This document shows, piece after piece, positions 44,915-54,710 of a DNA stretch of 64,000 bases. Both the position numbers and the translations under genes were made by a program. The notes below the pieces were generated by a model. It saw only the letters and a program-made list of their open reading frames with translations. It did no database searches and was not told the DNA's origin. Source of the DNA: Mycolicibacterium flavescens (GTDB lineage Bacteria; Actinomycetota; Actinomycetes; Mycobacteriales; Mycobacteriaceae); contig NZ_MIHA01000020.1 in the NCBI RefSeq assembly GCF_001722335.1, positions 37,730 through 101,729 of the forward strand. Reading direction: 5' to 3'. Position 1 is the stretch's first letter; each line of letters starts with the position of its first letter.

Positions 44915-45763
44915 CTACTGCGTGCAGGTCGCGATCATCGCGTTGTTGTTCTGCGCGGTGATCAGCGTGCCGGCGGCGTCGGTGATGCTGCAGTTGAGCT
45001 GACCGGTGACGCTGGTCGCGGTGACCGATTTGAGCTCCACACCCGGGTCCAGCACGACGGTCTTGGCCCACGGCAGTGCCACGTTGACGTCGGTCTGCAG
45101 CGCGCCGCGCCCGTCGGTGTAGATGATCGTCACCAGGTCGAGCAGCGGTCGGGTGCCCGTCACCCGGTAGGTGATCGTGCGCGGTGCCGGCGCGACGGGC
45201 GGCGGCGCGGCCGCGGGCGGCGCCTGGGTCGCCGACGGTTCGGCGACGGGCGACGGGGTGGCCTCCGCGCTCGGGCTGACGGTCGTCACGGTCTCCGGCG
45301 GCAGGGACGGGACCAGCGGCGCCGCGGTGCCCGCGCGCGGTGCCGAGGACGTGGCGGGTGCGGCCGAGGTGGCCGCCTCCGACGTCGCGGTGGCCGACAC
45401 CGAACCGCTGTCGCCGCCGCCCAGGATGATGCCGGTCGTGCCGATCGCGACGAACAGGATCACCCCGGCGATCCCGGCGATCCACATCCAGCGCCGGTCG
45501 ATTCGCTCCTCGTCGTACTGCGGCGCGAACTCGTCGTAGTCCTCGTCGTAGGCCTTGTCATAGGCCTCGGGGGCCTCGGGCTCATACGGCTGGGAGCCGT
45601 AGCGCTCGGTCTCGCGCAGCCCTTCATAGCCGGAGGAGTAGCCCCCCGAGTAGCTCCCATAGCCGCGGTCATAGCCGTCGGCGGGCGGTTCCTCGGTGTA
45701 GGTGCGGATCCGCTCGGTCGGGGTCAGCGAATACGGTGAAGCTGCGGTATAAGGCCTGTTCAT
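44915..45763 (-). CDS. MmpS family-like membrane protein with Tyr-rich N-terminus
   Basis: A 282-residue protein. Residues 1-88 form a Tyr/Gly/Asp/Glu-rich cytoplasmic segment with repeated Y-x-x-G-Y. One helix follows (about 93-113), then a Ser/Thr/Ala/Pro linker and a C-terminal beta domain (about 190-282) of the MmpS type containing two cysteines (C-S-I-T and T-C-T-Q) that may form a disulfide. MmpS proteins partner MmpL lipid exporters; no mmpL gene is visible here. It matches Rv3209. It starts ATG 45763 and faces TB9.4 across 246 bases where I see no other gene. Confidence 0.8.
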   Translation of the reverse strand: MNRPYTAASPYSLTPTERIRTYTEEPPADGYDRGYGSYSGGYSSGYEGLRETERYGSQPYEPEAPEAYDKAYDEDYDEFAPQYDEERIDRRWMWIAGIAGVILFVAIGTTGIILGGGDSGSVSATATSEAATSAAPATSSAPRAGTAAPLVPSLPPETVTTVSPSAEATPSPVAEPSATQAPPAAAPPPVAPAPRTITYRVTGTRPLLDLVTIIYTDGRGALQTDVNVALPWAKTVVLDPGVELKSVTATSVTGQLNCSITDAAGTLITAQNNNAMIATCTQ

Positions 45764-46009
45764 ATGGGTTTTCCCGGATCGTGTAGCGCACGGAAATCGT
45801 TACCGTGCCTGATGCTAGCGAGACGCATGTGACGCCTGAGGTTCAGCGACCGGTGTGTCGATTACGGTCCGGACTCGGTTCGGTCGCCGTTCGGCGGCGG
45901 TGGGCCGCACCCGCTTCGCTACCCGCGAAGTCACCGGGGCGGCGGGGCGGCCGGGCCGTCCACTAGCCTTGGCTCAAGTTCTTCGAGTGCTTCAGGAAAG
46001 GGACCAGGC

Positions 46010-46258
46010 GTGGAGGTCAAGATCGGTGTCACGGACAGCCCGCGCGAGTTGAGCTTCAACAGCGCGCAGACACCAAGCGAGGTCGAGAAGTTGTTCACCG
46101 ACGCGCTGGCCAAGGATGACGGTGTGCTGGCCCTGACCGACGAGAAGGGCCGCCGCTTCCTGGTCCAGACGTCGAAAATCGCCTATGTCGAGATCGGCGC
46201 GGCCGATGTGCGGCGCGTCGGGTTCGGGGTCGGTCTCGGGGCCAGCAAGACCGGGTAG
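46010..46258 (+). CDS. DUF3107 protein TB9.4
   Basis: An 82-residue protein starting from GTG 46010 after GGAAAGGGACC. It has the DUF3107 (Rv3208A/TB9.4) signature M-E-V-K-I-G-V-T-D-S-P-R-E-L and ends D-V-R-R-V-G-F-G-V-G. It is a recognised T-cell antigen in tuberculosis, with no assigned biochemical role. It converges with the TetR gene four bases away. Confidence 0.93.
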   Translation: MEVKIGVTDSPRELSFNSAQTPSEVEKLFTDALAKDDGVLALTDEKGRRFLVQTSKIAYVEIGAADVRRVGFGVGLGASKTG

Positions 46259-46261
46259 CGG

Positions 46262-46957
<696 letters not shown>

Positions 46958-47063
46958 CTACTACCGTCGGCCCCGCGCGCACGTCAGGCACGGGCGGCGA
47001 CGCCGTTCGCTGCCGGTGGCGCGCCGAAAGTATGAGGCCACCAGGTTGTGTCATCCTGTTGCG

Positions 47064-48137
47064 GTGACCTATGACTCCCGCATGCGAGGGGGACAGACGG
47101 GTCCGGAGCACGGCGGAAGCACAGGGACCCAGGGGGGATTGCCCGCGTTGCGCGACCAGTGGCGCGAGCCGCTGCGCGCCCAGCGCGACCCGCTGGCCGA
47201 GGACTCGGGGCGGGTGCGATCCAACCGCGACGAGCACCGCGGCGTGCGCAGGCAGACCTGGCTCGGCCGGTTCGTCTCGACCTACGGCTGGCGCGCCTAC
47301 GCGTTGCCGATCCTGATCGTGGTGACCGCGATCGTGGTGTACCAGACCATCACCGGCACCAGCGCCCCCGCGCCCATGGAGGCCGAAGGGCCGGTGCAGG
47401 GCCCGCCGACGATCGGGGTGGCCAGCACGGCGATCATCGGGGCACCACCCAAGGGGCTCACCGAGTTCGACGCCAACCTGCCGACCGGGATCCTGCCCCA
47501 GGGCGGTCCGTTCACCGAGGCCGGCGCCAAGACGTGGCGCGTCGTGCCGGGCACCGCGCCGCAGGTGGGTCAGGGCACCGCCAAGGTGTTCACCTACAGC
47601 GTCGAAGTCGAGGACGGGATCGACACCGCGACGTTCGGCGGCGACGACGGGTTCGCGCGGATGGTCAGCGAGACCCTGGCCAATCCGAAGAGCTGGACGC
47701 ACAACCCGCAGTTCGCGTTCACCCGTGTCGACGCGTCGTCCGGCGTCGAGCCCGACTTCCGGGTGTCGTTGACCACACCGATGACGATCCGCGAGGGCTG
47801 CGGTTACGACATCCAGCTCGAGGCGTCCTGTTACAACCCGGCCTATCTCGACGGCCAGCCGCGGGTGTTCATCAACGAGGCGCGCTGGGTGCGCGGCGCG
47901 GTGCCGTTCCAGGGCGACGTCGGGTCCTACCGGCAGTACCTGATCAACCACGAGGTGGGCCACGCGATCGGCTACCAGCGGCACGAGCCGTGCGGTGAGA
48001 ACGACCAGTTGGCGCCGGTGATGATGCAGCAGACCTTCTCGACCAGCAACAACGACGCGGCGCGCTTCGACCCGCAGTCGGTGCAGCCGGACAACAAAAC
48101 CTGCAAACCCAACCCCTGGCCCTACCCGATCGCCTGA
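47064..48137 (+). CDS. DUF3152 membrane-anchored metalloprotease-like protein (Rv3207c type)
   Basis: A 357-residue protein with a cytoplasmic N-terminus, one helix (about 79-95, A-L-P-I-L-I-V-V-T-A-I-V-V) and a large outer domain. The core is I-N-H-E-V-G-H-A-I-G-Y-Q-R-H: zinc ligands His296 and His300 with Glu297, plus His307 in a spacing one residue longer than the metzincin H-E-x-x-H-x-x-G-x-x-H. Hence a zinc protease-like fold with uncertain third ligand. Four cysteines (C-G-Y, S-C-Y, P-C-G, T-C-K) could form two disulfides. GTG 47064 lacks a Shine-Dalgarno; ATG 47082 is an alternative. Confidence 0.8.
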   Translation: MTYDSRMRGGQTGPEHGGSTGTQGGLPALRDQWREPLRAQRDPLAEDSGRVRSNRDEHRGVRRQTWLGRFVSTYGWRAYALPILIVVTAIVVYQTITGTSAPAPMEAEGPVQGPPTIGVASTAIIGAPPKGLTEFDANLPTGILPQGGPFTEAGAKTWRVVPGTAPQVGQGTAKVFTYSVEVEDGIDTATFGGDDGFARMVSETLANPKSWTHNPQFAFTRVDASSGVEPDFRVSLTTPMTIREGCGYDIQLEASCYNPAYLDGQPRVFINEARWVRGAVPFQGDVGSYRQYLINHEVGHAIGYQRHEPCGENDQLAPVMMQQTFSTSNNDAARFDPQSVQPDNKTCKPNPWPYPIA

Positions 48138-48147
48138 CCCCGTTGCG

Positions 48148-48208
48148 GCGAGCATTGCGCGTCTGCGCACGACACGCCGCGCAAATTCCGGCGTTCGCGC
48201 ACCCTCGC
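48148..48208. repeat. Dispersed palindromic repeat, family 1, copy C
   Basis: A 61-base element, GCGAGC... at the left and ...CACCCTCGC at the right, enclosing TCTGCGCACGACACGCCGCG, which is identical over this stretch to copy A. The arms have decayed compared with A. It lies between the DUF3152 gene and moeZ, 10 bases after the stop. Confidence 0.7.
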
Positions 48209-48302
48209 GCCCGATCGAGCGTGCGGGAAGCGCCGGAGGCTCGTTGCTGTTGAACCCGACAGCTGCTGAGATGGACACAGAACGTCAATAAAGGAGAACT
48301 CG

Positions 48303-49481
48303 GTGTCGACACCGTTGCCGCCGCTGGTAGAACCGGCGACCGAACTGACCCGTGAGGAAGTCGCGCGCTACAGCCGCCACCTCATCATCCCGGACCTCGG
48401 CCTGGACGGGCAGAAGCGGCTGAAGAACGCCCGCGTGCTCGTGATCGGCGCCGGCGGGCTGGGCTCGCCGACGCTGCTGTACCTGGCCGCCGCCGGCGTC
48501 GGCACCATCGGCATCGTCGAGTTCGACGTCGTCGACGAGTCCAACCTGCAGCGCCAGATCATCCACGGCGTCGCCGACATCGGCCGGTCCAAGGCCGAAA
48601 GCGCCAAAGACTCCATCCTGGCGATCAACCCGCTGGTCGACGTGCGGCTGCACCAGTTCCGGCTGGAACCCGACAACGCCGTCGAACTGTTCGAGCAATA
48701 CGACCTGATCCTCGACGGCACCGACAACTTCGCGACCCGCTACCTGGTCAACGACGCCGCGGTGCTCGCGCACAAGCCCTACGTGTGGGGGTCGATCTAC
48801 CGCTTCGAGGGCCAGATCTCGGTGTTCTGGGAGGACGCCCCGGCCGGGCTCGGCCTGAACTACCGCGACCTGTACCCCGAACCGCCGCCGCCGGGAATGG
48901 TGCCGTCGTGCGCCGAGGGCGGCGTGCTGGGCATCCTGTGCTCCTCGGTCGCCTCGGTGATGGGCACCGAAGCCATCAAGCTCATCACCGGCATCGGCGA
49001 GACACTGCTGGGCCGGCTCATGGTGTACGACGCGCTCGACATGACCTACCGCACCATCAAGATCCGCAAGGACCCGTCGACCCCGAAGATCACCGAACTG
49101 ATCGACTACGACGAGTTCTGCGGCGTCGTCTCCGAGGCCGCCGCCGAAGCCGCCGCGGACGCCACGATCACCCCCGTCGAACTCAAGGAGCTGATCGATT
49201 CGGGTAAGCCGCTGGCGCTGATCGACGTTCGCGAACAAGTCGAATGGGACATCAACCACATCGAGGGTGCCGAGCTGATCCCCAAGGGCGCCTTCGAGTC
49301 CGGTGAAGCGCTGGCCAAGCTGCCGGTCGACCGGACACCGGTGTTCTACTGCAAGACCGGGGTGCGCTCAGCCGAGGTGCTGGCCATCGCCAAGAAGGCC
49401 GGCTTCTCCGACGCCGTGCACGTTCAGGGTGGAATCGTCGCCTGGGGACGACAACTCGAACCCGACATGGTGATGTACTAA
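48303..49481 (+). CDS. moeZ: Adenylyltransferase/sulfurtransferase MoeZ (MoeB-rhodanese fusion)
   Basis: A 392-residue two-domain protein. The E1-like adenylation domain (about 15-270) holds G-A-G-G-L-G-S-P and D-G-T-D-N-F-A-T-R-Y. The rhodanese domain (about 290-388) holds C-K-T-G-V-R-S with the active-site cysteine. It activates small sulfur carriers with C-terminal GG for molybdopterin, thiamine and cysteine or thiolation pathways. The CxxC zinc pairs of E. coli MoeB are not seen. GTG start at 48303 after AAAGGAG. Corresponds to Rv3206c. Confidence 0.95.
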   Translation: MSTPLPPLVEPATELTREEVARYSRHLIIPDLGLDGQKRLKNARVLVIGAGGLGSPTLLYLAAAGVGTIGIVEFDVVDESNLQRQIIHGVADIGRSKAESAKDSILAINPLVDVRLHQFRLEPDNAVELFEQYDLILDGTDNFATRYLVNDAAVLAHKPYVWGSIYRFEGQISVFWEDAPAGLGLNYRDLYPEPPPPGMVPSCAEGGVLGILCSSVASVMGTEAIKLITGIGETLLGRLMVYDALDMTYRTIKIRKDPSTPKITELIDYDEFCGVVSEAAAEAAADATITPVELKELIDSGKPLALIDVREQVEWDINHIEGAELIPKGAFESGEALAKLPVDRTPVFYCKTGVRSAEVLAIAKKAGFSDAVHVQGGIVAWGRQLEPDMVMY

Positions 49482-49517
49482 CGGCTGGTTTGCCGGTTCT
49501 CAGCTTAGGCTGAGGTG

Positions 49518-50372
49518 GTGAGTGTCGAACGGCCACCGGATCATGTGCTGGCTGCGTTCGGCCTGACCGGCGTCGCACCGGTTCCATTGGGATCGAGCTG
49601 GGAAGGTGGCTGGCGCTGCGGCGAAGTCGTGCTGTCGATGGTCGCCGACCACGCCCGCGCCGCCTGGTCGGCCAAGGTGCGCGAGACGCTGTTCGTCGAC
49701 GGTGTCCGGCTGGCCCGGCCGGTGCGCTCGACCGACGGGCGCTACGTGGTCGCCGGCTGGCGCGCCGACACCTTCGTCGCGGGCACACCCGAACCGCGCC
49801 ACGACGAGGTGGTCTCGGCGGCGGTCCGGTTGCACGAGGCCACCGCCAAACTCGAGCGCCCGCGGTTTCTGACCCAGCCGCCGGTGGCGCCGTGGGCCGA
49901 CGTCGACGTGTTCATCGCCGCCGACCGCGCCGCGTGGGAGGAGCGCCCGTTGCACTCGCTGCCGCCGGGCGCGCGGGTGTCGCCCGGTTCGGCCGACGGG
50001 CAGCGGTCGGTCGAGTTGCTCAACCAGCTCGCCACGCTGCGCAAGCCGACCAGGAGCCCCAGCCAACTGGTCCACGGCGACCTGTACGGCACAGTGCTTT
50101 TCGCCGGTACCGCAGCCCCGGGCATCACCGACATCATCCCGTACTGGCGGCCCTCGTCCTGGGCGGCCGGTGTCGTGGTCGTCGACGCGCTGTCGTGGGG
50201 TGAGGCCGACGACGGGCTGATCGAGCGCTGGGCTCCGCTGCCGGAGTGGCCGCAGATGTTGTTGCGGGCGTTGATGTTCCGCATCGCCGTGCACGCTCTG
50301 CATCCGCGGTCGACGGCTGCGGCGTTCCCCGGCCTGGCCCGGACCGCTGCGCTGGTGCGGCTGGTCCTCTGA
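49518..50372 (+). CDS. TIGR02569 family protein, degenerate kinase-like (Rv3205c type)
   Basis: A 284-residue actinobacterial protein of the TIGR02569 family. L-V-H-G-D-L-Y-G-T-V-L-F matches the aminoglycoside phosphotransferase/choline kinase catalytic loop in its H-G-D, but the usual asparagine and DxD metal residues are missing (next acidic segment reads I-T-D-I-I-P-Y-W). So it looks like a pseudo-kinase. TAGGCT precedes the GTG at 49518 by six bases and there is no Shine-Dalgarno, consistent with a leaderless mRNA; GTG 49515 is next to it. Confidence 0.8.
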   Translation: MSVERPPDHVLAAFGLTGVAPVPLGSSWEGGWRCGEVVLSMVADHARAAWSAKVRETLFVDGVRLARPVRSTDGRYVVAGWRADTFVAGTPEPRHDEVVSAAVRLHEATAKLERPRFLTQPPVAPWADVDVFIAADRAAWEERPLHSLPPGARVSPGSADGQRSVELLNQLATLRKPTRSPSQLVHGDLYGTVLFAGTAAPGITDIIPYWRPSSWAAGVVVVDALSWGEADDGLIERWAPLPEWPQMLLRALMFRIAVHALHPRSTAAAFPGLARTAALVRLVL

Positions 50373-50451
50373 GCGTCACCGCGCCGAACGTGGCTTACCC
50401 GCACGCGCGCGGCGCCCGGAGCGTGCCTCAACCCCACACTCGACGCGCGCT

Positions 50452-50748
50452 CTAGAACACGTGACGGACGTCGCGTAGCGGCACCCGGCCGTCGTCGGCG
50501 AGCACACCCTCGGCGCGCAGAAGCTCGAGTTGGCGCGTGCTCAGGTGCGGCGCCGGCCGGCCCGACGCGCGAATCACCCGGTGCCACGGCAGATCCGAGG
50601 AGTCGGTGCGCATGATCCAGCCGACGATGCGCGGGCTGGACAACCCGGCCGCGTCGGCGATGTCACCGTAGGTCGCCACCCGCCCGGGCGGGATCGCGGC
50701 GACCAGCGCGCGCACCGCCTCGACCTGTTCGTCGGTGATCGCGGCCAC
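50452..50748 (-). CDS. Alkyltransferase-like protein (ATL)
   Basis: A 98-residue protein of the MGMT family C-terminal domain. The helix-turn-helix region A-D-A-A-G-L-S-S-P-R-I-V is present, and the active site reads P-W-H-R-V-I, with tryptophan where alkyltransferases have cysteine (P-C-H-R-V). ATLs bind O6-alkylguanine, flip it, and hand it to nucleotide excision repair without repairing it. It matches Rv3204. GTG 50748 lies two bases after the lipV stop, so they share a transcript. Confidence 0.93.
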   Translation of the reverse strand: MAAITDEQVEAVRALVAAIPPGRVATYGDIADAAGLSSPRIVGWIMRTDSSDLPWHRVIRASGRPAPHLSTRQLELLRAEGVLADDGRVPLRDVRHVF

Positions 50749-50750
50749 CG

Positions 50751-51524
50751 CTAGGACCCCAGATGTCCGCGGATCACCGCCGCCGTCTGCGCGGGCAGCG
50801 CCTGAGCGACCATGTGGTCGCAGTCCCATTCCAGCAGCTGCAAATTCGGGCCCAGCCGCTGCGCCAGCGTGGCGATCAGCTCGTCCGACGCGTACGGCGG
50901 ACGGGTCCGGGTGGCGCGCACCAGCGTCGTCGGGATGTCCTCGGGCGGCAGCGTGACCGGACGCGCCAGCTCGCTCCAGTACGACAACATCGCCGGGATG
51001 CTGATCCGCCAGCCCACCCGCCCGGACGGCAGGTCGATCAGATGCTCGTCGAGTTCGCGGTCGAGTTCGGCCGGTTCCACCTCACCCCACGAGCCGTTCG
51101 CCTTCTCCGCGCGCGCCTCTGCGCGGTCGGTGTAGTCCGGCGAGGCGTACATGTCGTCGGCGATCTGGCGCATCCACTCGCCGTCCAGTCCGACCGCCGG
51201 ATCCAACAGCACCAGCGCCGAGACCAGGTCGGGGCGGGCGGCGGCCAGCGCCAGCACCAGCGCGCCGCCGAACGAATGTCCGACCACGACAACCGGATTG
51301 TGGATCGCCCCGACCAGCGCCTCGACGTTGCACTCGATGGTCCACGGCGCGGCCCACGACGAGCGCCCGTGTCCGATCAGGTCGGGCGCGGCCACCGCGA
51401 CGCCGGGCAGGTGCTGTGTCGCCAGCGTCTGCCACCGCTGACCGTGGCCGGTGAGGCCGTGCACGGCCAGCACCTGCGCGGGGGAGTCCGGGCCGTACCG
51501 GTGAACATGCAGAGTCCGGGTCAC
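50751..51524 (-). CDS. lipV: Alpha/beta hydrolase LipV type
   Basis: A 257-residue alpha/beta hydrolase. The nucleophile elbow is V-V-G-H-S-F-G-G, the oxyanion region A-V-H-G-L-T-G-H-G, and the catalytic histidine is in W-D-C-D-H-M-V; aspartate is upstream. Rv3203 (LipV) is a carboxylesterase/lipase. Start GTG 51524 gives M-T-R-T-L-H-V-H-R. It is divergent from adnA across 63 bases and followed without a gap by the ATL gene. Confidence 0.9.
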   Translation of the reverse strand: MTRTLHVHRYGPDSPAQVLAVHGLTGHGQRWQTLATQHLPGVAVAAPDLIGHGRSSWAAPWTIECNVEALVGAIHNPVVVVGHSFGGALVLALAAARPDLVSALVLLDPAVGLDGEWMRQIADDMYASPDYTDRAEARAEKANGSWGEVEPAELDRELDEHLIDLPSGRVGWRISIPAMLSYWSELARPVTLPPEDIPTTLVRATRTRPPYASDELIATLAQRLGPNLQLLEWDCDHMVAQALPAQTAAVIRGHLGS

Positions 51525-51587
51525 GCAGACGATGCTGCCAGCTGCGCGCGCCGGCCACTTGTCAGACCCCCGTGGTGTCATGCGTTC

Positions 51588-54500
51588 ATGTCCGCACCGC
51601 ACACCGACCTGACTCCCGAGGCGCTCACCGAACCCGGCGTCCGCGGGGTGGTCCGCGTGATCGGCGGGGCGGGCACCGGCAAGAGCACGCTGCTCGTCGA
51701 CACCGCGGTCGCGCACATCGCGGCCGGCGCGGACCCGGAATCGGTTCTGCTGCTGACGGGCTCGGCCCGGCTGGGCGCGCAGACCCGCGCCCGGATCACC
51801 TCGACGCTGCTGGCCGCCGGTGATCGGGCCGTGGTGCGCGAACCCCTGGTGCGCACCGTGCACTCCTACGCGTTCGCGGTGCTGCGGCTGGCCGCCCAAC
51901 GCACCGGTGACCCGCCGCCGCGGCTGATCACCGGCGCCGAGCAGGACGGCATCATCCGCGAACTGCTGGCCGGTGACCTCGAGGACGGTGACCGGTCCGC
52001 GGTCGCCTGGCCCGCGCACCTGCGTCCGGCGCTGAGCACGGTGGGGTTCGCCACCGAGCTGCGCGACCTGCTGGCCCGCTGCACCGAGCGCGGTGTCGAT
52101 CCGGTTGCGCTGCAACGTATCGGGCGTCGTTCGGGCCGGCCGGAGTGGCTGGCCGCCGGACAGTTCGCCCAGGCCTACGAGCAGATCATGCTGTTGCGGT
52201 CGGCGGTCGGGATGGCCGCACCGCAGGCCACCATCCCGGCGCTGGGCGCCGCCGAGCTCGTCGGCGCGGCGCTCGAGGCGTTCGGCACCGACCCCGACCT
52301 GCTGGCGGCGGAGCGGGCCCGGGTGAAGCTGCTGCTGGTCGACGACGCCCAGAACCTCGACCCGCAGGCCGCGCGGCTGGTCCGGGTGCTCGCCGAGGGC
52401 GCCGAACTGACGGTGCTCGCAGGTGATCCCAACCAGGCGGTGTTCGGGTACCGGGGCGCCGATCCGGCCCTGCTGCGCGGTGACGAACCGGCCGTCACGC
52501 TCACCACGTCGCACCGCTGCGCCCCTGCCGTCGCCGACGCGATCACCCGGGTCGCCGCCCGGTTGCCCGGCGCCGACGACGGTCGCGTGCTGACCGGCGC
52601 GCCCGGCCCGGACGGGTCGCTGGCGGTGCGCATCGCCGCCTCACCACACGCCGAGGCGGCGATGATCGCCGACGCCCTGCGCCGCGCGCATCTCGTCGAC
52701 GGGCTGCCCTGGTCGCAGATGGCCGTCATCGTCCGTTCCGTCCCGCGGCTCGGTGCCGCGGTCGCGCGCACCCTGGCCGCCGCGGGTGTGCCGGTCGAAT
52801 CGCCGACGCCGACGGCGCCGCTGGCCCAGCAGCCCGCGGTGCAGGCGTTGTTGACGGTGCTGGCCGCCACCGCGCAGGGCCTGGACGCCGAGCAGGCGAC
52901 CGCGCTGATCACCGGGCCGATCGGTCGCGTCGACCCGGTGTCGCTGCGGCAGCTGCGCCGGGCGCTGCGGCGCGCCGACACCGCCCAGCCGCGCCGCGAG
53001 TTCGCCGAACTGTTGGTCGAGGCACTGGAACGGGGTGTCGACGGGCTGCCGGAGAACCTGGCGCGGCCGGTGGAGCGGGTGCGCAAGGTGCTGGGCGCGG
53101 CGCGTCGCAGCGTCGACGAGGGCGCCGATCCGCGCTACACGCTGTGGCAGGCGTGGCACCGGTCCGGGCTGCAGCGCCGCTGGCTGGCGGCCAGCGAACG
53201 CGGCGGGCCGGCCGGTGTGCAGGCCGACCGCGACCTCGACGCCGCCACAGCGCTTTTCGACGTCGCCGAGCAGTACGTGAACCGCACCGCGGGGGCGTCG
53301 CTGCGCGGGCTGATCGACCACGTGGCCGCGTTGGGCCTGCCGACCCGTGAGGACCGTGTCGAGGCCGACACGGTCGCGGTGCTCAGCGCGCACGCGGCGC
53401 TGGGTAGGCAGTGGGAGTTCGTCGTCATCGCCGGTGTGCAGGAAGGGTTGTGGCCCAACGCGGTACCCCGCGGCGGCGTGCTCGCCACCCAGCAACTCGT
53501 CGACGTGCTCGACGGCGTCACCGGCGACGGTGAACAGGGTGTGTCCACCCGCGCGCCCGTACTGGCCGACGAGCGCCGCCTGCTGGTCTCCGCGATGGGC
53601 CGGGCCCGCAGCCGCCTGCTGGTGACCGCGGTCGACAGCGACAGCGGCGACGAGTCGATGCTGCCGTCGGCGTTCTGCTACGAGCTGTCCGCCCTGGCCG
53701 ACGACACCGCCCCGGAGGTGACGGCACCGGTGAGCGCACCTCGGGTGCTGGCGCCCACGGCCGTCGTGGGCCGGCTCCGCGCGGTCGTGTGCGCCCCCGA
53801 CGGCGCCGTCGACGACGCCGCCCGTGCCTGTGCGGCAACGCAACTGGCGCGCCTGGCCGCGGCCGGGGTGCCGGGCGCCGCGCCGACGCAGTGGCAGACG
53901 ATGACGGCGCTGTCTGACGAGCAACCGCTGTGGGACGACGACGGCCACACCGTCACGCTGTCCCCGTCGACGCTGCAGATGCTGACCGACTGCCCGCTGC
54001 GCTGGCTGCTCGAACGCCACGGCGGCAGCGGCGGGCGCGACGTCCGGTCGGCGGTCGGCTCGCTGGTGCACGCGCTGGTCGCCGATCCGGACCGGACCGA
54101 GAGCCAGATGGTCAACGATCTGGAGAAGATCTGGCCCCGGCTGCCGTTCGACTCGCAGTGGTACGCCGACAACGAACTCGGCAGGCACCGGGCCATGCTC
54201 GCGACGTTCGCGCAGTGGCGCGCCCAGACCCGCGGCCGGTTCACCGAGGTCGGCACCGAGATCGGCGTCGACGGGGTCGTCGCGGGCGCCGAGGGGCAAC
54301 CCGACGTGCGGGTGCGTGGCCGGATCGACCGGCTCGAACGCGACGCCGACGGCCGCCTCGTCGTGGTCGACCTCAAGACCGGCAAGAGCCCGGTCACCAA
54401 GGACGACGCCCAACGGCACGCCCAGCTGGCGATGTATCAGCTGGCGATCGCCGAAGGGCTTGTCCCCGAAGGGCAGACACCCGGGGGTGGGCGGCTGGTC

Positions 54501-54710
54501 TATCTCGGCAAGCCGCGAGCGGACGGCGCCACCGAACGGGAACAGAACCCGATGGGCCCCGAGGCGCAGGCCGAATGGCGCGAGGCCGTGCACCGCGCCG
54601 CGGCCGCCACCCGCGGGCCGGAGTTCGTCGCGCGGGTCAACGACGGCTGTTCGCACTGCCCGGTGCGCGCGATGTGCCCCGCGCAGACCCGATCCGAAGG
54701 AGACCGGTGA
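51588..54710 (+). CDS. adnA: AdnA subunit of the AdnAB helicase-nuclease
   Basis: A 1040-residue UvrD-like helicase with C-terminal RecB-family nuclease. Walker A G-G-A-G-T-G-K-S is near residues 26-33 and V-D-D-A-Q-N (Walker B) and G-D-P-N-Q-A-V-F follow. In the nuclease domain G-R-I-D and V-V-D928-L-K930 match the active D-x-K site. Four cysteines (L-T-D-C at about 800, and C-S-H-C-P-V-R-A-M-C at the end) bind a [4Fe-4S] cluster. AdnA-AdnB resect DNA double-strand breaks for recombination in mycobacteria. ATG 51588. The last base overlaps adnB. Confidence 0.94.
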   Translation: MSAPHTDLTPEALTEPGVRGVVRVIGGAGTGKSTLLVDTAVAHIAAGADPESVLLLTGSARLGAQTRARITSTLLAAGDRAVVREPLVRTVHSYAFAVLRLAAQRTGDPPPRLITGAEQDGIIRELLAGDLEDGDRSAVAWPAHLRPALSTVGFATELRDLLARCTERGVDPVALQRIGRRSGRPEWLAAGQFAQAYEQIMLLRSAVGMAAPQATIPALGAAELVGAALEAFGTDPDLLAAERARVKLLLVDDAQNLDPQAARLVRVLAEGAELTVLAGDPNQAVFGYRGADPALLRGDEPAVTLTTSHRCAPAVADAITRVAARLPGADDGRVLTGAPGPDGSLAVRIAASPHAEAAMIADALRRAHLVDGLPWSQMAVIVRSVPRLGAAVARTLAAAGVPVESPTPTAPLAQQPAVQALLTVLAATAQGLDAEQATALITGPIGRVDPVSLRQLRRALRRADTAQPRREFAELLVEALERGVDGLPENLARPVERVRKVLGAARRSVDEGADPRYTLWQAWHRSGLQRRWLAASERGGPAGVQADRDLDAATALFDVAEQYVNRTAGASLRGLIDHVAALGLPTREDRVEADTVAVLSAHAALGRQWEFVVIAGVQEGLWPNAVPRGGVLATQQLVDVLDGVTGDGEQGVSTRAPVLADERRLLVSAMGRARSRLLVTAVDSDSGDESMLPSAFCYELSALADDTAPEVTAPVSAPRVLAPTAVVGRLRAVVCAPDGAVDDAARACAATQLARLAAAGVPGAAPTQWQTMTALSDEQPLWDDDGHTVTLSPSTLQMLTDCPLRWLLERHGGSGGRDVRSAVGSLVHALVADPDRTESQMVNDLEKIWPRLPFDSQWYADNELGRHRAMLATFAQWRAQTRGRFTEVGTEIGVDGVVAGAEGQPDVRVRGRIDRLERDADGRLVVVDLKTGKSPVTKDDAQRHAQLAMYQLAIAEGLVPEGQTPGGGRLVYLGKPRADGATEREQNPMGPEAQAEWREAVHRAAAATRGPEFVARVNDGCSHCPVRAMCPAQTRSEGDR

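Noticed and set aside
45764..46009. Small plus-strand ORF (45855-46052) between the MmpS-like gene and TB9.4
   Set aside because: No ribosome binding site, Arg-rich biased translation, and it overlaps the start of TB9.4 in another frame.
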